From positions 181,810-245,809 of the forward strand of contig NZ_LNFY01000009.1 in the NCBI RefSeq assembly GCF_011057685.1: 64,000 nucleotides of DNA, given 5' to 3'. The stretch is from Thermotoga sp. Ku-13t. Lineage in GTDB: Bacteria > Thermotogota > Thermotogae > Thermotogales > DSM-5069. A model generated the notes under the pieces. The model was not told where the DNA came from, ran no database searches, and saw only the letters and a program-made list of their open reading frames with translations. The stretch's first letter is position 1; each line of letters starts with the position of its first letter. The position numbers and the translations under genes are program-made. This document shows positions 53,057 to 62,244 of this stretch, one piece after another.

Positions 53057-54355
53057 GTGGAGCATAAAGAAAAGGTGGAACTTTTCAAGACCATTTTGAA
53101 AAAACTCCATCAGGGTGAGAGCATCGAATCTCTGAAGAGAGAGTTCGGCGAAATCATTTCCAGGCTTTCACCTTTCGAGATACCCGCGATCGAGCAGGAA
53201 CTCCTCAGGGAAGGCGAGATAACGGTGAGAGACATCGTGAAGATGTGCGACCTTCACGTGGAACTGTTCAGGGGAGCAGTGAGCGGGGCAGCGAGGGAGA
53301 TCGAGAAACTTCCCCAGGGTCATCCTCTGAGGAACCTGTTCGAAGAAAACAAAGAAATCCTGAAAGATTCAGAAGCGCTCTCTCTGCTGGCTTCGACTGC
53401 TTTTTCAGTTCCTGAAGGAGAAAAGAGAAACGAATTTTTGAGCAGGTTGAAGGAACTTTTGAGACAGATGAGGAACATAGGGTTCACACATTACACGAAA
53501 GAAGAGATGCTTGTATTCCCTTATCTGGAAAGAAGAGGGATCACCGCAGTGCCGAGCGTCCTCTGGTCCAAGCACGACGAGATAAGGTTAAAGATAAAAG
53601 TGGTTCTGGATCTGTACGAAACTTCAGAAGATGAAGAACGTCTGAGGAAAGAATCGCTCGAGCTGTCACGCATGGTGGCGGACATGGTCTTCAGGGAGAA
53701 CAACATCCTCTATTCCACTTTGCTGGTGCTCCTTTCGGAAGGTGAGTGGGCTGCTGTGAGCCAGTTCGAAGAGGAGATCGGCTTCTACAAGATCGATGTG
53801 AAGAGAGAATGGCAACCGTCGCAGAAACCGTTGTTACCGTTCGAGATAGACCCCAAGGTGGACGAAGAAACCTACCGAAAAATGCCGGAAGAAGTCAGAA
53901 GAGTCGTCGGTACACTCACCCCAGACAACTACGTGGTCCGTAAAGAAAACGATCTCGAATTTGAAAATGGTTTTCTCAACGTTGAAGAACTCGAAACCAT
54001 CTTCAGAACCCTGCCAATGGACATCACTTTCATCGATAATAACGACAGGGTCAGGTTCTTCTCACACGGCCAGAGGATATTCCACAGGGCCGCCACGGTC
54101 ATAGGAAGACCCGTTCAGTTCTGCCATCCACCGAGGAGCGTGCACATCGTCAACAAGATCTTGAAATCCTTCAAAGAGGGAAGAAAGCAGGTGGCGGAGT
54201 TCTGGATAAACCTCGGTGGAAGGCTGGTTCACATAAGATACTTCCCGGTTCATGGCAGAAACGGCGAATATATAGGAACACTGGAACTCGTCCAGGACGT
54301 CACCGACATCAAAAAGCTTGAAGGTGAAAAGAGGTTGTTGGACTGGAAAGACTGA
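53057..54355 (+). CDS. DUF438-hemerythrin-PAS protein
   Basis: The 432-residue protein has an N-terminal DUF438-type helical domain (about 1-75), a hemerythrin HHE-like helical domain (about 85-240, with H in GHPLRNLF, THYTKEE and KHDEIR) and a C-terminal PAS domain (about 305-425, FIDNNDRVRFFS ... ELVQDVTDIKKLE). It may bind O2, NO or iron and signal through the PAS domain, but no output domain is present. The GTG start has GGAGGGAAAGGTCT upstream. It lies behind the rubredoxin terminator without an obvious promoter. Confidence 0.85.
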   Translation: MEHKEKVELFKTILKKLHQGESIESLKREFGEIISRLSPFEIPAIEQELLREGEITVRDIVKMCDLHVELFRGAVSGAAREIEKLPQGHPLRNLFEENKEILKDSEALSLLASTAFSVPEGEKRNEFLSRLKELLRQMRNIGFTHYTKEEMLVFPYLERRGITAVPSVLWSKHDEIRLKIKVVLDLYETSEDEERLRKESLELSRMVADMVFRENNILYSTLLVLLSEGEWAAVSQFEEEIGFYKIDVKREWQPSQKPLLPFEIDPKVDEETYRKMPEEVRRVVGTLTPDNYVVRKENDLEFENGFLNVEELETIFRTLPMDITFIDNNDRVRFFSHGQRIFHRAATVIGRPVQFCHPPRSVHIVNKILKSFKEGRKQVAEFWINLGGRLVHIRYFPVHGRNGEYIGTLELVQDVTDIKKLEGEKRLLDWKD

Positions 54356-54375
54356 TTATAAATTTTTCAGTCCAA
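54338..54375. terminator. hairpin between convergent DUF438 and rubredoxin reductase genes
   Basis: TTGGACTG pairs with CAGTCCAA across a 22-base loop containing a T6 run. It overlaps both 3' ends. Weaker than the other terminators and with a long loop. Confidence 0.35.
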
Positions 54376-55446
54376 TTCTTTTCTGAGCCTCTCTTCCCAC
54401 ACACGGGCTTTGTTGATATCCTCGAGAACAACGACACCGACGATGCGACCGTCCTCATAAAAAGCTCTGGTGTGTTCGTCTATCCACCTGGGCTCACCTT
54501 CGAGGCGGCCAAGGATCGCCACCGGCAGGTCAGCGAATTTGAAGTAGGAAGATCTGAACTGAAAGTCGAATTCGTCGGAGAGTCCGTTCAGAATGTTCGC
54601 CAGCACCTTTGCCTGGTCCATGGCCGCCTTTGCCGTGCCCGAAATGATCCCCTCGAATTCGGCGCAGTCTCCTAAGGCATAAACGTTCGGCAGAGACGTT
54701 CTGAATTTTTTGTCGACGAGAACGCCTCTATTCACTTTCAGACCACTTTCCCTCGCGAGCTCGATCTCTGGAACGATACCGATCGCGCAGAGTATCAACC
54801 TTGCGGGGATCTCTTCTTTGTCCGTCACGAGGATGTCTTTCTCTATCCTTTCGATGTCCCTGCCGAGGAAGAACTCAACATTGTAGCTTTCGAGCCTTTC
54901 TTTTATCCTCTCGGTCAGCTCCTTCTCAAGGTTAAGCAGAGAGTTTGTCTTCTCAACCACCTTGATTCTGTAGCCTTTTTTCGCAAGGTTCCCGGCCAGT
55001 TCCAGTCCGATGAAGCCCGCCCCAACGATCAACAGTTCTTTCTCTTTTTCGAGCCTTTCTTTCAACCTCTCTGCATCCTGCCAGGTTCTCAATGTGAGTA
55101 TGTTCTCCGCGCCGGGCACTGGTATCCTTCGGGCCCTGGCGCCCGTTGCAAGCACGAGCACATCGAAACTCAGAGCACCCGCGTCGGTGTGAAGGATCTT
55201 ATTTTCGGCGTCGATCCTTCTCGCTTCCGTCTTGAGGAGCAGCTCTATGCGGTTCTTCCTGTACCAGTCCAGCGAATACGGAAACAGCTGTGACTTATCG
55301 ACGTCTCCCGCCACGTAGTGGCTCATCATGGGCTTGACGTAGTAAGGTATTTCTTCTTTCTCAACGATCGTCAAATCGTGTTCTTTCGCCAGACGTTTCG
55401 CGAGTTCCACCCCACCGGCTCCGTTCCCAACGATCACGACTTTCAT
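54367..55446 (-). CDS. nror: NAD(P)H:rubredoxin oxidoreductase-like flavoprotein
   Basis: This 359-residue FAD/NAD(P)-binding enzyme has VVIVGNGAGGVELA at the N-terminus, LVLATGARARRIP, the second dinucleotide motif LLIVGAGFIGLELAGNL and VYALGDCAEF. Its size and lack of a redox-active CxxC fit the NADH:rubredoxin reductase group. It follows the flavodiiron gene directly. The ATG at 55446 is spaced eight bases from GGAG; a GTG at 55455 is closer to the upstream stop and less likely. It probably feeds electrons to rubredoxin for O2 reduction. Confidence 0.85.
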   Translation of the reverse strand: MKVVIVGNGAGGVELAKRLAKEHDLTIVEKEEIPYYVKPMMSHYVAGDVDKSQLFPYSLDWYRKNRIELLLKTEARRIDAENKILHTDAGALSFDVLVLATGARARRIPVPGAENILTLRTWQDAERLKERLEKEKELLIVGAGFIGLELAGNLAKKGYRIKVVEKTNSLLNLEKELTERIKERLESYNVEFFLGRDIERIEKDILVTDKEEIPARLILCAIGIVPEIELARESGLKVNRGVLVDKKFRTSLPNVYALGDCAEFEGIISGTAKAAMDQAKVLANILNGLSDEFDFQFRSSYFKFADLPVAILGRLEGEPRWIDEHTRAFYEDGRIVGVVVLEDINKARVWEERLRKELD

Positions 55447-55451
55447 ACCCT

Positions 55452-56648
55452 TCACTCCAGTTCCTTCAAAAGTGCTTCTATCGCCTGCTTCATTTTTTCT
55501 TCATCGATTTTGCCACCTTTCGTTTCGACGAACGACACGAACTTGAATTTCGAATCTTTCAAGATTTTTTTCACCGTGAGTTCGACGGACGCCGCCCAGC
55601 CGTGAACGCCGAAGAAGAGCACGGGTTTTTCGTAGTTCGCCTTGTCCATGATCTCGTAGAGGACGTATCTCATCTTGGGATGGATGTCGGCTTCGTAGGT
55701 CGAAACACCGAACACAAGCGCGCGACTGTCGGGCACATCTTTCAAGATTTCACTCACGGGAGAGTCATGTTGATCGGTGAATCTATAAACAACAAGATTG
55801 AATCCCTTTTCCCTCAGCGTGTCCAAGACTTTGTTCATCACGTTCTCGACGAAGCCGTACATGGAATCGTAAACGACGAGGATTTTCCTTTTTTGAGCCA
55901 CGCCGTTTGCGACGTTCACATAATGTTGCAGAAGTCTTTGAGGATCTTTCTTCCATATCAGTCCGTGGCCGGGCAACAGAGCTTTTATGTCAAGGCTCGA
56001 TAATTTCTTCGCCCCCTCCAGGATGTAGCCTTTGTAATGTCCTATCACGGTCACGATGTATTTGGTCACGTACGGAAGATACTCCTCCACAGTTCTTTCG
56101 TCCGAATCGTCGATGGCTGATGGTAAAGAATAACCTCCTCCAACGTCGCAACCGAACAGAACGCCGTCCAGATAGGTCACCATCGTGTCAGGCCAGTGCA
56201 ACCAGGGAGTCATGACGAAACGGAAGGTTTTTTCACCAATTTGCATCTGCTGGTTGTCCGAGACTGCTTCCACGTTAGTGATGTTGTAAAAGCTTTCAAG
56301 AAGCTTCTTGGCGAAGTTCGAAGCGATCACCTTCGCTCTGTTCTTGTTCGCGTTCAGGATACCAGGAAGCGTTCCACTGTGGTCCGGTTCGGTGTGGTTG
56401 ACGATGATGTGTGTGATATCCTTTGGATCGATGAGGTTCGAAAGCGCTTTGAGGAAATCGTTGCTGTAGCTTTCTTTCCAGCCATCGATCAAAACGTTTG
56501 CACCGTTCAGTTTCACAAGATAAGCGTTGTAGCTGATACCCTCTGGGATGTCCCAGCTGGCCTCGAAGTATTTGATTTTTTCGTCGTCGATCCTCAGAAG
56601 ATAAACCTCTGGATCGGTGAAAATCCTTTCGATCCAAACCTTTGCCAT
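55452..56648 (-). CDS. fprA: flavodiiron protein (oxygen/NO reductase)
   Basis: Flavodiiron proteins reduce O2 to water or NO to N2O. The 398-residue product has a lactamase-like di-iron domain with ligands in NHTEPDHSG, PWLHWPDTM, FGCDVGGGY and LPGHGLIW. A C-terminal flavodoxin domain follows (VVYDSMYGFVENVMNKV; VFGVSTYEADIHPKM). The ATG at 56648 sits behind AGGAAGGTGTGACG, so the frame from 56672 is rejected. Electrons should come from NADH through the next gene and rubredoxin. Confidence 0.95.
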   Translation of the reverse strand: MAKVWIERIFTDPEVYLLRIDDEKIKYFEASWDIPEGISYNAYLVKLNGANVLIDGWKESYSNDFLKALSNLIDPKDITHIIVNHTEPDHSGTLPGILNANKNRAKVIASNFAKKLLESFYNITNVEAVSDNQQMQIGEKTFRFVMTPWLHWPDTMVTYLDGVLFGCDVGGGYSLPSAIDDSDERTVEEYLPYVTKYIVTVIGHYKGYILEGAKKLSSLDIKALLPGHGLIWKKDPQRLLQHYVNVANGVAQKRKILVVYDSMYGFVENVMNKVLDTLREKGFNLVVYRFTDQHDSPVSEILKDVPDSRALVFGVSTYEADIHPKMRYVLYEIMDKANYEKPVLFFGVHGWAASVELTVKKILKDSKFKFVSFVETKGGKIDEEKMKQAIEALLKELE

Positions 56649-56673
56649 CGTCACACCTTCCTTTCTGGTCATT

Positions 56674-57438
56674 TCACAGATTCAGAGAAAAATCGACCTT
56701 TCCATGGCCCATGTTGAAACTCTGACCCAGGGCCAGCACCGTTGCGAGTTCTATCGGAAGATCACGGCTCACGATCTTCTCGATCGTCTTTTTCACATCG
56801 TAAACGACCCTCACCAGTTCGAACTGTACCACACCTTTTTCCACGCGCGCGATCATGTAAGAAGCCCTCGGATCTGCATCTTTCGGCCGTCCCACACTTC
56901 CCGGATTCACGAACAGTTTTCCAAAGGCGTACTTCACCATGGGAAGATGGGTGTGTCCCATCACGATGACATCTTCTGAAACGGCCTGAACGATCTCTCT
57001 CAACCTGTTTGCAGATGTATCCGGTTTGATGTATTCGAGCAGCTCGTTCAGGGGACTTCCATGGACCAGAAGAAACTTCACGTTTTCCACTTCGAAAGAA
57101 AGTCTTTTCGGGAGGGATCGCAGAAACTTTTTCACCTCTTCGGAAGTATGTTCTATGGTCCAGTTCAGCGAGATGTCTCCAACTTCTGTTTCTCTTCCTG
57201 GAGAGTAACTGCAACCACAGCTGCTTTTGGAATAGCCGACCGCATCGTCGTAGTTTCCCATGATGCTTTTGATACTTCTTTTTTCAAATTCTCTAACCAC
57301 CTCTTCGGGATCGGGACCGTACCCCACAAGGTCCCCAAGGCAGTAGATTTCGTCCACGTTCCTTTTTTCGATGTCTTCGAGAACAGCCGTCAACGCCTCT
57401 AAGTTGGCGTGAACGTCTCCCAGAAAAGCGAGGAGCAT
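56674..57438 (-). CDS. calcineurin-like metallophosphoesterase
   Basis: The 254-residue protein has the YfcE/MJ0936-like pattern: FLGDVHANLEALTAVL, CLGDLVGYGPDPEEV, IMGNYDDAVGY, LVHGSP and VMGHTHLPM, which supply the di-metal ligands. A CGC pair near residue 75 is unusual. The substrate is unknown; a phosphodiester or nucleotide is likely. It is the first gene of the unit with fprA and nror, read from an extended -10 at 57456-57464. Confidence 0.85.
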   Translation of the reverse strand: MLLAFLGDVHANLEALTAVLEDIEKRNVDEIYCLGDLVGYGPDPEEVVREFEKRSIKSIMGNYDDAVGYSKSSCGCSYSPGRETEVGDISLNWTIEHTSEEVKKFLRSLPKRLSFEVENVKFLLVHGSPLNELLEYIKPDTSANRLREIVQAVSEDVIVMGHTHLPMVKYAFGKLFVNPGSVGRPKDADPRASYMIARVEKGVVQFELVRVVYDVKKTIEKIVSRDLPIELATVLALGQSFNMGHGKVDFSLNL

Positions 57439-57455
57439 CCTTTCACCCCAAGTTC

Positions 57456-57464
57456 AATATAGCA
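57456..57464 (-). promoter_or_regulatory. extended -10 promoter of phosphoesterase-fprA-nror
   Basis: TGC TATATT on the minus strand is an extended -10, 18 bases before the ATG at 57438. Confidence 0.5.
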
Positions 57465-57540
57465 GATTTGTGTTTCCATTACTTTATAGATTGGAAGACG
57501 AACAAGGAAAACTTTGGCGAGCCCACTTTAGCAAGCGAAA

Positions 57541-57562
57541 CCTGTGCATCTATCCTGTGCAT
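57541..57562. repeat. short direct repeat in the divergent control region
   Basis: CCTGTGCAT occurs twice, at 57541-57549 and 57554-57562, with a 13-base period. The second copy lies where the -35 of the GGDEF gene would be. It could be an operator. Confidence 0.4.
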
Positions 57563-57575
57563 GAAGTGTTTTCTG

Positions 57576-57584
57576 TGATATATT
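57576..57584 (+). promoter_or_regulatory. extended -10 promoter of the membrane GGDEF gene
   Basis: TGA TATATT forms an extended -10, 18 bases before the TTG at 57603. Confidence 0.45.
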
Positions 57585-57602
57585 TTTCTCAGGTGGTTAG
57601 TG

Positions 57603-58877
57603 TTGAAAAATATCCTTAAAAAGTTTGCAATCATCGCTGTTTGTACGGCGATCTTCATTGCTTTGTTTTTTGTCGCCCGGAAGAACTATCTGCTGTACCA
57701 TTCGATCATAGAGTTCTTTGCGATATTCACGGGCTTATCGATCAGTCTGGTTTCGTTTGCAACACGCGGGTTCAACCAGAACAGGATCTTCATGAAGTTT
57801 GGGATCGTTTATCTCTTCGTTCCGATCGTTGACTTTCTCCACACGCTCGCGTACAAGGGAATGGATGTTTTTCGGAACTGGACTGCGAACCAACCCACCC
57901 AGTTCTGGATAGTAGGCAGATCGCTCGAGGTACTGGGATTTTTTCTCATCCTGTTCTTTCCGAAAATCACCGAGCGAGTGCTGTTCTTTCTGTTTAGTTC
58001 ATTAACGACTCTCTTGATTTCTGCAGTCTGGCTCGGATTCTTTCCAGATTGTTTCATCGAAGGTTCTGGTCTCACAGTTTTCAAGATAGCCATGGAATAC
58101 GTCATTGTTTCTGTCCTTCTGCTCGTACTGATCAAGTGCATAAAAAGCAGGGATGCTTCGATTTCTGCGTTTCGAAGGTCAATCGTATTGGCGATCATCT
58201 TCACAATCCTCGGCGAGCTTTCCTTCACGCTGTATGTGGATGTTTATGGCTTTTTCAACTTTCTCGGACACGTGTTCAGGTTCGTCTCTTATCTGGTGAT
58301 TTTGAACGGTGTCATTGTAAATTCGTTGAAAGATCCCATTCAATCTCTGCTCATAGAGCTCAACAGGGAAAAGGAACATCTCGAGAAAGTGGCGCGCCGT
58401 GACACTCTCACGGACCTTTTCAACAGGGCATACTTCAACGAGTGGATTCAGAGACAGGTCGATCATGCCTCACTCTGTAAGGTCCCACTGTCTTTCATCA
58501 TGATCGATGTTGACGATTTCAAAAAGATCAACGATTCTTTTGGGCATCTCACTGGTGACAAGGTGCTCAGGACCGTCGCCAGGTGCATCGCCAGTTCGAT
58601 TCGTTCTTCCGATTTTCCCGCACGTTACGGCGGTGATGAGTTCATCGTCGTGCTTCACGATGTCAGCGAAAAGCAGGCTGAACAGATCGCTCAGAGAATA
58701 AGAGAAAAAGTCGTAGCTTCGAAAGAACTTGGGTTGAACGTGGACATCAGCTACGGCGTGGCTGAACTTGAGCCAGGGGTCGATTATTTGAAAGCCCTTC
58801 ATAAGGCCGACGAGGCGATGTACAGAATGAAAAAATCGAAAACGGCGTTTCCAGAGATTCAGACAGAAAAACCGTAG
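57603..58877 (+). CDS. membrane diguanylate cyclase (MASE3-like sensor, GGDEF)
   Basis: An N-terminal sensor of seven or eight membrane helices (about 5-245; FLHTLAYKGMDVFRNW suggests MASE3) is joined by a short linker to a GGDEF domain (about 260-415). The active site ARYGGDEF is intact and an RSSD inhibitory site lies five residues before it. The TTG at 57603 follows AGGTGG by six bases and is preferred to the GTG at 57600. Its 3' end overlaps the convergent radical SAM gene by 19 bases. Confidence 0.87.
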   Translation: MKNILKKFAIIAVCTAIFIALFFVARKNYLLYHSIIEFFAIFTGLSISLVSFATRGFNQNRIFMKFGIVYLFVPIVDFLHTLAYKGMDVFRNWTANQPTQFWIVGRSLEVLGFFLILFFPKITERVLFFLFSSLTTLLISAVWLGFFPDCFIEGSGLTVFKIAMEYVIVSVLLLVLIKCIKSRDASISAFRRSIVLAIIFTILGELSFTLYVDVYGFFNFLGHVFRFVSYLVILNGVIVNSLKDPIQSLLIELNREKEHLEKVARRDTLTDLFNRAYFNEWIQRQVDHASLCKVPLSFIMIDVDDFKKINDSFGHLTGDKVLRTVARCIASSIRSSDFPARYGGDEFIVVLHDVSEKQAEQIAQRIREKVVASKELGLNVDISYGVAELEPGVDYLKALHKADEAMYRMKKSKTAFPEIQTEKP

Positions 58878-60079
58878 GCCGACTCCTGGCGGTTCTTCAG
58901 AATTTTTATCAAGAAGGGAACACCACGTTTAAAAATCAGTCTCGGTATTGAGTAAACGTGGTAGTAAGCTTTGAAAAGCAGATTTCTCAACTGGGATGGG
59001 GAAAACTTTGGATGCTCAAAGACGAGGTGCGTTCCGTCGAACAGTGAAAAGTCTCTCGTGAGAATCTTATTTTTCAGCCTTTCGTACAATCTCGTTCCAG
59101 GATAGGGGGTCAGGATCGAGAACTGCACTATCTCTGCTCCCAGTTTTTTCGCAAACTTGATGGTCTTCATGATAGTTTCCTTCGTGTCGCTCAAAGCGCC
59201 CAGAACGAAACTTGCGAACAGATCGATCCTGTACTTTTTCAAAAGTCGCGCGACATCGAAAGCGATCGAGCTCGAAAGCCCTTTTTTATATTCCTTCAAT
59301 GTCTCATCCTGCGCGCTCTCAAATCCGACAAAGAGCATTCTGCAGCCAGCTCTTGACATCGCTTCGAGTAAATCTTCTCTTTTGAACAGTTGATCCGCCC
59401 TTGCAAACGCCCACCAGTACAGGCACAAACCGTGTTTCAGCATTTCTTCACACAGCCTGATCGTTCTTTTCGTGTTGAGCGTGAAATCGTCATCGAAGAA
59501 TATTACTGAACCATATCCCATTTTCTTGATGAGTTTCAATTCTTCCAACACGTTTTCCACGCTTCTCTCCCTGATCTTTTTACCCATGAACTGCGAGGCA
59601 CTGCAAAATTCACAATCGTAGGGACAACCTCGCGATGTGACGACGCTCGTTGCAGGTCGACCACAGAACTTGGTCCTGTAGAACTTCAGATTGCTTCTGT
59701 CCGGGAAGGGAAGCTCGTCGAGATTTGATACGAACTTTGCAGGCTTTACAAATATCTCACCATCAACCAGATAGGCGAGGCCATCCAAATGGGGATGAAT
59801 TTCTTTGCGTTCGAGCGACTCGATCAATCGAAGAAAGGTGTGTTCTCCCTCTTTGAGGATCACATAATCGCAGATTCCTTCTCTAAGTATAGTATCGTAT
59901 TCTGCCGGAGCGTGTGGACCTCCGAGTACAACGACAATCCCGTGCTGTCTTGCCCTCAACGCGATCTGTTTGGCAAAGGGGAATCTCGGAGTGTCCGTCG
60001 ATACGCCCACCACGTCGAAGCTCGAATAGTTGAAGTTTCGCCAATCAAATTGTTGAACGTTCATATCCACAAGGACCAC
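58859..60079 (-). CDS. B12-binding radical SAM protein, main part
   Basis: This part carries most of the cobalamin-binding domain (VGVSTDTPRFPFAKQIALRA ... VVLGGPHAPAEYD) and the radical SAM domain with CPYDCEFC (C-x3-C-x2-C) near residue 153. The protein type acts on lipids, hopanoids, cofactors or peptides; the substrate is unknown. The first conserved segment, the N-terminal strand and loop (MKILLLNPPYRGYY), lies in another frame at 60061-60195, so the GTG at 60079 is an artificial start. One base appears to be missing near 60080-60100. Confidence 0.82.
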   Translation of the reverse strand: MVLVDMNVQQFDWRNFNYSSFDVVGVSTDTPRFPFAKQIALRARQHGIVVVLGGPHAPAEYDTILREGICDYVILKEGEHTFLRLIESLERKEIHPHLDGLAYLVDGEIFVKPAKFVSNLDELPFPDRSNLKFYRTKFCGRPATSVVTSRGCPYDCEFCSASQFMGKKIRERSVENVLEELKLIKKMGYGSVIFFDDDFTLNTKRTIRLCEEMLKHGLCLYWWAFARADQLFKREDLLEAMSRAGCRMLFVGFESAQDETLKEYKKGLSSSIAFDVARLLKKYRIDLFASFVLGALSDTKETIMKTIKFAKKLGAEIVQFSILTPYPGTRLYERLKNKILTRDFSLFDGTHLVFEHPKFSPSQLRNLLFKAYYHVYSIPRLIFKRGVPFLIKILKNRQESAYGFSV

Positions 60080-60195
60080 TGAGTGTGATGGTTCTTTAGA
60101 ACCGAGCTGATGTACATCAAACCCAAGGGTGGATAAACTATCCCGAGCCTGTGGTAATAACCCCTGTAGGGTGGATTGAGCAAGAGAATCTTCAT
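60061..60195 (-). pseudogene. 5' fragment of the B12-radical SAM gene
   Basis: The ATG at 60195 follows GAGGGGAAACGC and encodes MKILLLNPPYRGYYHRLGIV then YPPLGLMYISSVLK, a standard B12-binding N-terminus. The frame then ends at TGA after WSLWI, while the main ORF continues in the next frame with SVVLVDMN. The two parts join without a gap if one base is restored. Confidence 0.75.
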
Positions 60196-60456
60196 GCGTT
60201 TCCCCTCAAAAATTCTATCAGAGACACCAGGAAGCGTATCTCTTTGAGAAATTGCTGGCGTCGTTGCTTCGATATAAAACATCTCATGAAAGTTTCGGCG
60301 TCCTCTGCGTTTAGACTTCAAAACGTAAGAACCACGATAAAGTTCACAATGGTCTGAGAATGTGCAGGAAACACACGAAGCGTTATCAGTTGAAAGGTGG
60401 GCCTTGAATGCGATCTCGAGAAAGAAGATCACGAAAGAACGAAATTTATCACACAA
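60196..60456 (-). other. intergenic stretch with an in-phase small ORF
   Basis: Between the peroxiredoxin-nitroreductase stop and the radical SAM start, one minus-strand frame is open from a TTG at 60456 (SD-like AGGTGG inside the upstream gene) through to the radical SAM ATG. It contains a CVSCTFSDHC cysteine cluster but matches no family I know. I do not call it a gene. Confidence 0.25.
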
Positions 60457-61411
60457 GCTGCACCACCTGTGAGAGCGGCACTCTGTTCCTCGGGCTGTTT
60501 TCAGCTTCGAGATGCTTTTCGCTCAGCTGGTCGAACTTTCCCCATTTCCCGATGGCGATCAGCGTCACGATGCTTCCATCTATGCCGAACGATTCCTTCA
60601 CCTTGATGGGGTCGTAGCCAGCCACGGGGTGTGCCACCAGGCCCATCTGCGTCGCCTGAATTAGAAGAAAGCCAACGGCCAGACCCGTGTCGAACCAGGC
60701 ATATTTTCTGTCATCGCTCAGCTGACAATCGAGTTCGTCCTTCGTGTAAACGATCGTTATCGCTGGTGCGTACTTCATCCAGTAATTACCCCCGGACAAC
60801 GCTTCGTGGAGTTTTTCGAGATTCTCCTTCGTTCTCACCACCAGAAACCTCCAGGGCTGTTTGTTCGCGCACGATGGAGCGAGATGCGCAGCTTCGAAGA
60901 GCTTGAGAAGTTTTTCATCTTCGACAGGATCAGTTCTCAAACCTCGAAAGGCCCTTCTCTGAAGGATCGATGGATTGATCGAAAAATCCTCTTCTTTGAT
61001 CTTCCTGTAAGCTTCGAGAACCTCTTGTGCGTGACCGTCGATTCTCACACCGATCCATTCTTTTCTGATCCTTCCCCATGGATCGATGATGAACGTCGAG
61101 CGGATCAGCTTTCCATCCTTCACGATTCCGAGTTTTTCCGCCAGCTCTTGCTTCGGATCGGAGAGCAGGATGAATTTTAATCCGTACTTTTTTCTGAAAG
61201 AGGCCAGTACCTGGGTGGAATCTGGAGAAACTGCCACGATGTGTCCGTCGAACTCATCGAAGAGCTCGTTGAACTGCTGCGCTTCCATAGTGCAGCCGGA
61301 AGTTCCGGCTTTCGGATAGAAATACATCACCCAGTAGTCTCCAAGGAGGTTCTGGTTGGTAAAGGAACGATCGTTGTCATCCGTGAGGGAAAATTCCACC
61401 AACTTTTTCAT
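60449..61411 (-). CDS. fused peroxiredoxin-nitroreductase
   Basis: The N-terminal half (about 1-145) is a PrxQ/BCP-type peroxiredoxin with the peroxidatic site region [17 protein letters not shown]. The C-terminal half (about 150-320) is a FMN nitroreductase-like domain ([39 protein letters not shown]). Such Prx-Ntr chimaeras are known from Thermotoga; the flavin domain is thought to recycle the peroxidase. ATG at 61411 overlaps the preceding stop by four bases. It follows the 2-oxoacid oxidoreductase genes in one operon. Confidence 0.93.
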   Translation of the reverse strand: MKKLVEFSLTDDNDRSFTNQNLLGDYWVMYFYPKAGTSGCTMEAQQFNELFDEFDGHIVAVSPDSTQVLASFRKKYGLKFILLSDPKQELAEKLGIVKDGKLIRSTFIIDPWGRIRKEWIGVRIDGHAQEVLEAYRKIKEEDFSINPSILQRRAFRGLRTDPVEDEKLLKLFEAAHLAPSCANKQPWRFLVVRTKENLEKLHEALSGGNYWMKYAPAITIVYTKDELDCQLSDDRKYAWFDTGLAVGFLLIQATQMGLVAHPVAGYDPIKVKESFGIDGSIVTLIAIGKWGKFDQLSEKHLEAENSPRNRVPLSQVVQLV

Positions 61412-62244
61412 ACCTCCAACCCCCTCAGGGCAACGGGAGTTTTGTCGTTCCTGTAGGGAACCAACTGTTCTTCGAAGATCGGTTTGTTCGGATTTTTGTA
61501 AATGATACCGAGCGCGAATTTGTCAGTTTCAGTCGCAACTTTGAATGCTAGCTCTCTGTCCGTGGGATTGTAACTGTCCGGGAGAATGTAGGTGTTCTGC
61601 CTGTACCACTCGTAAGTGTTCACCTTGTTGAAGGAAACGCAAGGCTGAAACACGTCCACCAGCGCATAACCTCTGTGCTGGATCGCCTGCTTGAAGATTT
61701 CCACCGTCAGATCAAGGTAGCCCGAAAAGGTGCGCGCTACGAAGGATGCGTCCATGGCCACGGCAACAGCTATGGGATTGAAAGGATCGACGTGCACGCC
61801 ATCGATCTGGAGTGTGGTGATCTGTCCCCTCGGTGTGGTGGGAGACGCCTGACCCTTGGTGAGGCCGTATATCTGGTTGTTATGCACGATGTTGGTTATA
61901 TCGGGATTCCTCCTGATCGTGTGAATGAAGTGGTTTCCTCCCTCACCATACGTGCAACCATCACCGCTTTCCGCGATCACGACCAGCTCAGGATTGACCA
62001 TCTTTATCGCAACGGCCGCCGGTAAGGACCTTCCATGTAGTCCATTGAACATATGTGCTTTCACGTACTGTGGCATCTTCGCTGCCTGCCCTATTCCAGA
62101 GACGATGACGACTTTCTGTGGCGGCAGATTCAGCTGGGCGAGAGCCATCTTCAACGCGCGTATGATGCCGAAATTTCCACAACCGGGGCACCACGCGATG
62201 TCTGCATTTGGAATGTCGTAATCTTCTGGTCTGAACATGCTCAC
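61408..62244 (-). CDS. korB: 2-oxoacid:ferredoxin oxidoreductase beta subunit
   Basis: The beta subunit binds thiamine pyrophosphate and an iron-sulfur cluster. The 278-residue protein shows CPGCGNFG (19-25), the TPP motif [15 protein letters not shown] (about 92-106) and [17 protein letters not shown]. It lacks a ferredoxin-like delta domain. The start overlaps the alpha subunit gene by four bases. Electrons would go to ferredoxin and could reach the Rnf complex. The substrate (2-oxoglutarate, pyruvate or branched) is not fixed by sequence. Confidence 0.93.
   Translation of the reverse strand: MSMFRPEDYDIPNADIAWCPGCGNFGIIRALKMALAQLNLPPQKVVIVSGIGQAAKMPQYVKAHMFNGLHGRSLPAAVAIKMVNPELVVIAESGDGCTYGEGGNHFIHTIRRNPDITNIVHNNQIYGLTKGQASPTTPRGQITTLQIDGVHVDPFNPIAVAVAMDASFVARTFSGYLDLTVEIFKQAIQHRGYALVDVFQPCVSFNKVNTYEWYRQNTYILPDSYNPTDRELAFKVATETDKFALGIIYKNPNKPIFEEQLVPYRNDKTPVALRGLEV

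Noticed and set aside
51863-53110. 415-codon open frame on the minus strand
   Set aside because: It runs antisense through rubrerythrin, superoxide reductase, rubredoxin and the terminator; composition is typical of a complement of coding sequence.
57465-57575. Possible cyclic-di-GMP riboswitch before the GGDEF gene
   Set aside because: The conserved core elements of known c-di-GMP riboswitches are not seen and no expression platform hairpin follows.
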